Assembly: GCA_019054805.1 (NCBI GenBank)
Contig: JAHQIY010000002.1
Span: 4,154,001-4,218,000 of the forward strand
DNA: 64,000 nucleotides
DNA from: Brachionus manjavacas
Lineage: Eukaryota > Rotifera > Eurotatoria > Ploima > Brachionidae
Direction: 5' to 3'
Both the position numbers and the translations under genes were made by a program. Of the stretch, positions 59,040 through 64,000 are shown piece after piece. Within the stretch, counting starts at the first letter, position 1. Every line of letters starts with the position of its first letter. The notes under the pieces are model-generated. The model made no database searches. It was not told where the DNA came from and saw only the letters and a list, made by a program, of their open reading frames with translations.

Positions 59040-59204
59040 TTATGTCTGTGCCGAGCTAAAGCTCCTTCAGATTAAAAAAAAAAAAATATAAAATAAAAAT
59101 AAAAATTAAGACAAAATAAAATAAAAATTTAAAGAAAAAATATAAGAAAAATTAAAATAAAATTAAAAATTGATAAATTGTAAGAGGTGACATGTGCAAA
59201 GAAT

Positions 59205-60130
59205 TTAAGTATTGAAAAGTTCAGGAAATAAAGAAGAAATAGTAAGACAATTACACAATGGAGTCGGGTATTTAACATACCTTGATTCAAAACCCGCTTT
59301 ATATTCATCAACCAGCTTGACAACCAATGGAACAGAATGACGCAGTCCTCCCGCTACATATCTTTCGCTCAATTCAAAAAGTCGACTCGAGACAGTTAAG
59401 AATTTAAGTTTATTAAAGGCCTCATGATTCAAAATATTGAAAGGAGTATCATATTTTAGTTTTAGTATAAAACGAACTGCTGAGTTTTGTAAGACTTAAA
59501 TTTTTTAAATGTTTGTCTCCGAAAATGAATTTAGACACGGAAAAGAGTAATCAATTATAGATCCGATTAAAGATTTATATAGGTTTCCTAGTGTGCAATA
59601 ATTTAGACCCCATTTTTTGTTTGACAATATTTTTATTAAGTTCAACCGTGAACTACAACGCTGTTTTCTTTCATCAACCATTGGAGTAAAGATTAATTTT
59701 GAATCATATTTTATACCTAAAAACTTGATTTCATTTTGACTCTCAATTTTATTTTCATATTTTTTTAATTTTAAGTCAATATTTTCCTTCTTATATTTAG
59801 TGAAGACAATGAAGCAAGACTTTTCAATAGATATTTTCATCTTACACTTGAAAAGCCATTTTTCAAGTTCGTCTAAGTATTTGTTTATCTTATTTTCTAG
59901 ATTTTCTTTTTTCTTAAAAATATAAAATGTAACCAAGTCATCAGCAAAATGAAGAGAGTATTCACTATTTGTTTTATTTCTTTTAGGGATATCAATGATA
60001 AAAATACTAATCCAATGTATTAGGTAAGAGGGAAGGTTCATTTTTATTAGTTTGTAAATAAGACCATCATGCCAAACCTTATCGAATGCTTTGGAGATAT
60101 CAAAAAATAGGGAACAAACTTTCTTCTTTC
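59205..60130 (-). pseudogene. LINE reverse transcriptase and C-terminus
   Basis: KVCSLFFDISKAFDKVWHDG (60125-60066) is RT motif A with its aspartate. SLHFADDLVTFYIFKKK (near 59950) is the catalytic FADD box. ENKIESQNEIKFLGIKYDSK and YKSLIGSIIDYSFPCLNSFS follow. A deletion separates motif A from the FADD box. The final segment LSERYVAGGLRHSVPLVVKL lies in a different frame. Confidence 0.75.
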
Positions 60131-60991
60131 TATTAAATGATTCTACAATTTTTAGAATAAGGAAGAAGAGATTATCAGCGGTTCGTCGGTTTTTTCAGCT
60201 TCTGAATTAGTAATGACTTTTGTTACAAATAACTATATTATCTTGAATAGACAATACGTTCTAAAAGTTTTCCTAGACAACTTGTCATACTGATTGGTCG
60301 GTAGTTAGCTGGGTCTTGTGTTAAAATTGACTTTTTAGGTATCAGAGTAATGTTCGAAGATTTTCCTCCTTTAATCTATTTATCGCTGATGTAATCTCTT
60401 TAGTGCTAACAGGCTCGTCAAATTTAAATTGATTTTCCTTATTTAAAAACTCAAGATTATAATCAATTATTTCTCTATCTTTTTTATTAGATCATTATTC
60501 GGACTAAAAGTTTTTTGAAGAAATTCACCAAAAAAGTTAGCCTTTTCTTCATCAGTTCTAAGTTCATTATTATTAGAGAAAAAAGAAGGTATTAATCCAG
60601 ATCCTTTCTTAGATCGAAACTTATTGATTTTTTTCCAGAATGGTCTTCTTGAAAGCGGATTTTCCCAATTTTATTAATAAAATCAAACCAGTTTTGATTC
60701 CAAAAATTTTTTAAACTGATTCTTAACTCTGAAGTCATTTGGTTGAATATTTTTTTATTATTTTGACAACGAGTTTTTCGAAATATTCTTCTTATTTTCC
60801 TGCATTCCTTAATTATACTGACAATGTTTGGTGGGAAAATCCTATTTGTTTGGTATGGAATGCTTTTATGAGATGCAGAAATTAATTTTTTGGTAATTTC
60901 TTGATTTAGTTCGACAATTGATTTTGACTTTAATCCTTAGTTTTGACCTTTTAGGATCTTATGGAATAAAACCAATTTTCCTTTTTGATAG

Positions 60992-61255
60992 TTAAGCTTC
61001 TTTGGTTGTGAATTTAAGCTCTTTAATAATGCTTTCTAAAATGATTCCATTTTCGTTTTCTCCTTTGCATTCTATTTGTTTTGTTTTGGCGTTTAAGTCA
61101 CCCCCTAGAACAAAATTTTTACAATTCCTATCTATCTTTTCAAATAGATTAAAATTTAGAAGTTTAGGTGGATTGTATAAACTGAAAATGTATAATTTAT
61201 CTTTTTCTGGATTAATTTTGATACAAAGTAATTCAGAAAAAAATTCATCATTCAT
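60992..61255 (-). pseudogene. LINE endonuclease fragment
   Basis: The frame reads KLYIFSLYNPPKLLNFNLFE then CKNFVLGGDLNAKTKQIEC, the central strand and Asp-Leu-Asn site of AP-type endonucleases of LINEs. It stops soon after and the following DNA is decayed. Confidence 0.7.
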
Positions 61256-61688
61256 AAAGTTTGGACAGACTCTTTTTCTTCCTTTACTAAAATTGCTACA
61301 CCTCTACATGCTTATTGCGTGGTTTACTTTTTGTTCTTTAATTATTGAAATCTAAAAAAATGTTTGATTTACTCAAATTAATTTTTATTTCATTAAGTAA
61401 AATAATATCTGTGGAAAATTGAGTCAAAAAAATGACTTAGAGGCTGATCTTGCTCGGTAGATGAGAACAATTCCAATGTGCAATTACTAACTTTGTTTTA
61501 TTAAGTGGTTTTGTTCTTAAAATTAATTTAATTGTCTTCTTGTTTATTCTAAATTTTCTTCTAAGCTGTCTTGACTGGAAGTTTGCTGAACAACTTCGTT
61601 GGATGATTGAATTTTTGGTTTGAACATTCAGTTATTGAATTGCTTGATTCAGACTCGAAGGTATTGTCGTTTTCATTTTCTAAGGCAA

Positions 61689-62755
61689 CTAATGGTTTCT
61701 TTGTTCTTGTTCGATGAGCTCTTTTTTATTTGGATCAGATTCGGGAAATCTCTTGATTTGGTTTCTGGTTTGGAAAAAAGTTTCAGTCTCATTCTGATCA
61801 TTTGACCATTCATTGAAAGGTTTAAACTGACAAAGTGGTAGAAAATCGTTTGAACGACTTACCAAAGCTTCTTCTAAAACTGGAGTTTTAAGGTCTTGTG
61901 GGCTAATTTGAGTTATTAAGTCATTGAATTTTTTTGGCTGATATCCAGGTGTTTTTGGCATCACATTTTTATCATAGTGATTATCTATTTGGTCGGATTC
62001 AATTATTGATTGCGTTTGTTCTTGGCCAATGTAACGATCATTGTAGTCAATATTTTTCCTCTCAAGCGACTTAAGCTTTTCAGCAATGGAGCATTTTTGT
62101 GGCAAGTGTCCTTTCTGATGACTCTTTTCGCATAGTGTTTCTTTGACACGGAATTTCGCTATGTTGTGTCCTTCATTATCACAAAAATAGCATTTCTGCT
62201 TTTGTCCAACAATTAACACCACACACTTTAAACCATACATTATTTTGGGGCCTGACAAGCTTCCAATAATGTTCTCAACTTCTTTTGGAAAAATATTCTC
62301 ACTCTGACAACATTTTTCCTCTCGGGTTTATCTTTATATTTTTCTTCTATAATTTGTTCAATATTAAGTCCATCAATTCGAACAGCATTAAATAAGGTTT
62401 CAAGTCTTTGATTTACGAAATCAGAGGGAAATAAGTGAAAAAGAAAAGTACAATACCTACTGAGATCCGGGACTTTATTTGCATCTTCAAGTCTAAAAAT
62501 GGTTCCATTGATAAAGATTACACGATCGAAAATTTTGGCAACAATAAAAGCAGCATTAAACTCGATTATCCAAACTTTGTTTGAAGAGAAATTGTAGATT
62601 CTCGTGATCGCATCTTTTTCTACTGGTTTTAGGGCTATATATAGTGTACTAAATAAGTTAAGCTTGACCGAATTTTTAAATATCCACCGTCGGGATTGGT
62701 TTGATTTGTTAAGTATCTTTGCCAACACACAACTTTCAACGGTTCTTAAAATCAC
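61689..62755 (-). pseudogene. LINE ORF1 (gag-like, CCHC zinc knuckles)
   Basis: Two overlapping frames, 62755-62240 and 62258-61689, are separated by a one-base shift near 62250. The first has an RRM-like block (NKVWIIEFNAAFIVAKIFDR). The second has CYFCDNEGHNIAKF and CEKSHQKGHLPQKC, CCHC-like knuckles with some lost residues, followed by a Lys/Gln-rich tail. The first frame starts at GTG, so the true start is unclear. Confidence 0.7.
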
Positions 62756-63064
62756 GTGATGACGCTATTAATTAAATTTTGTTTTTTTGCAAATTTGCTA
62801 AGCCAAAAGACAATTTTTCAAATTTTTCTTACATTATAAATTCTAAATTTATTCTTATCTAAGCAATCAATTATCAATTATGTAGCATTTAACTTTGAAT
62901 ATCGGATTAACAACAAAAAAAACTTTCAACTAATTTTAAAACGATAAAAAAAATAAACTCAACAAATCAGGGAGCTCTAAATTAACAATGCAATGCAAGA
63001 GTAAATTATATTAGTGGGGAAAAAATGATCAATTAAAAAAAAACACATAAATGAAATTGATTAA

Positions 63065-63262
63065 TTAGAGAATGCAAAAGAAAGCTCGAAAATTTTCTTT
63101 AATATAGTCTGCAAGGAACTGGTCGGCCTCATCTTCACTATCATACTTGATTTCGATCTTTGATCCATTTGGTCGAAAATTTTCCTTTATAGAGTCTGCA
63201 AGGAACTGGTCGGCCTCATCTTCACTTTTTGTTTCTTTTTGATCTTCATTTTTTTGTTTCAT
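63065..63262 (-). CDS. Hypothetical small protein with an internal repeat
   Basis: From the first ATG the frame gives 65 residues. It contains SEDEADQFLADSIKENFR and SEDEADQFLADYIKENFR, two nearly identical 18-residue blocks 29 residues apart. The DNA of the repeat (about 63088-63142 and 63175-63229) is also nearly identical, so the duplication is recent and in frame. The composition is acidic and lysine-rich, probably helical. I do not recognise the protein. It could be one exon of a longer gene or a chance frame. Confidence 0.35.
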   Translation of the reverse strand: MKQKNEDQKETKSEDEADQFLADSIKENFRPNGSKIEIKYDSEDEADQFLADYIKENFRAFFCIL

Positions 63263-63440
63263 TATATTTATTATTTTTTTATTGTCCTTTGAATTCTTCA
63301 GAGCCACAAAATATCTTTAATTTGTTGGATTTTCTTTAATATTTTCTTAATCTCAGTGTTTTAAATGGAGACAACAGGTTTTATTTTTTCATCGCGAATT
63401 TTCACTCTAGTTCGTATTCAGAGTTTTTTAATTCATCAAA

Positions 63441-63885
63441 GGACGGTTTGCACGTATTTTCACATCCAGAATTTGTATCTTAGTAAATTTTTAGATGCTG
63501 AATACGAATTTGAACTTAATTTTTTGAAATTCGGTTGGGAATACCCTTAAAAAAAACGTCTAAGTACAAAAACTGACAAAAACTTTGAATTAAAATATCT
63601 CACTCATAACATAAATTTTATTAAATTTTGATAATGGACTTTAAACTAGACTTTATGCTCTTCCATAATTGTATTTGATGTATTTTGTCGAGTGTTCTTT
63701 TCTTGAGATTTTTGTGCTCAAAAAAAATGTATTTTTTAAGTATCCCAACTTTGAGTGGGTATATCTCTGGAATGAGACAATTTGAAAAAAAAATAAATTT
63801 ATATTTTTAACACACAAGAACTCTATTTTATTAGTACGTGTAAATAATGTCAATATCTGGATATGAAAATACGTGCAAACCGTCC
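63441..63885. repeat. Inverted-repeat element of about 445 bp
   Basis: GGACGGTTTGCACGTATTTT at 63441 recurs inverted, ending at 63885, and the match covers about 30 bp with one difference near the inner end. No target duplication or transposase is visible. Confidence 0.6.
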
Positions 63886-64000
63886 TTTTTCTTCTTGCAT
63901 TCTAAATTTTTTCCCTTATTTTTTAAGATTAACTGTTTGCTTAGAACACTTTCGTATTCCTATGTTTAAAGTTTCCTATTCGAATTTTTGGCTTATCCTA

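Larger units (their letters stand above)
59040..62760 (-). mobile_element. Decayed LINE with CCHC-type ORF1 (Jockey/I-like)
   Basis: Read on the minus strand it has ORF1 (62755-61689) with zinc knuckles, endonuclease (61255-60992), reverse transcriptase (about 60130-59505) and a C-terminal segment (59432-59205), ending with GGAGCTTTAGCTCGGC and a T/A-rich tail. The gag-like ORF1 with CCHC motifs sets it apart from the CR1-like LINE at 29-33 kb and suggests the Jockey or I group. Multiple frameshifts and stops disable it. Confidence 0.8.
62761..64000. other. AT-rich region with a small frame and an inverted repeat
   Basis: It contains a small open frame with an internal duplication (63065-63262) and a pair of inverted arms (63441-63885). 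No recognised gene is present and the region runs out of the window. Confidence 0.5.

Overview
The window is nuclear DNA from a small, very AT-rich animal genome. The evidence is animal-type protein families (urocanate hydratase, NDUFA10, an animal haem peroxidase, SLC16 transporters), many introns of about 45-70 bp with GT-AG ends, and a dense population of eukaryotic transposons. Base composition, tiny introns, and frequent T-rich AG sites a few bases before start codons would fit a monogonont rotifer such as Brachionus or a similar invertebrate. The phylum is an inference and cannot be settled here.

Genes were assembled by joining exons by eye, using reading frame, GT-AG ends and family similarity. 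From left to right they are: a GPATCH2-like G-patch protein (3695-5497, +); a bacterial-style deoxynucleoside-kinase-like protein (8509-9247, +); proteasome ATPase PSMC4/Rpt3 (14269-15714, +); adenylosuccinate synthetase (16061-17401, +); urocanate hydratase (19876-22820, -); complex I subunit NDUFA10 (23113-25885, -); a monocarboxylate transporter (35475-37075, +); a secreted haem peroxidase (38772-40941, +); methionine-R-sulfoxide reductase B (41022-41626, -); a second monocarboxylate transporter (44944-46405, +); a PKA-like AGC kinase with a decapeptide-repeat N-terminus (51488-53143, +); and mitochondrial ETF alpha (57544-58605, +). They are mostly unrelated housekeeping genes with no operon logic. 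The exceptions are the two paralogous transporters and the tail-to-tail peroxidase/MsrB pair, both redox enzymes.

The space between genes is AT-rich and full of mobile DNA. A GC-rich, dead Ty3/Gypsy fragment lies at the left edge. Non-LTR retrotransposons lie at 9.4, 10.6-11.9, 29.0-33.1 (nearly intact), 41.8-42.3, 48.7-49.6 and 59.0-62.8 kb. There is a MULE-type transposase remnant at 12.8-13.1 kb. At least seven terminal-inverted-repeat or foldback elements are also present: a piggyBac-like element with TTAA ends, a hAT-like element split by the 4-kb LINE, a Harbinger-like MITE with TTA flanks, and several families without a clear superfamily.

The most notable item is a 723-bp element at 42890-43612. 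It has a perfect 9-bp target duplication, terminal inverted repeats identical over 47 bp, four copies of a subterminal motif, and one unidentified 129-codon open frame that begins at a possible splice acceptor. It looks like a Mutator-type element carrying a captured exon. Other points of interest are an adenylosuccinate synthetase exon fragment copied downstream of the gene, an intron present in one transporter paralogue but not the other, in-frame coding duplications at 47.4 and 63.1 kb, and possible spliced-leader acceptor sites.
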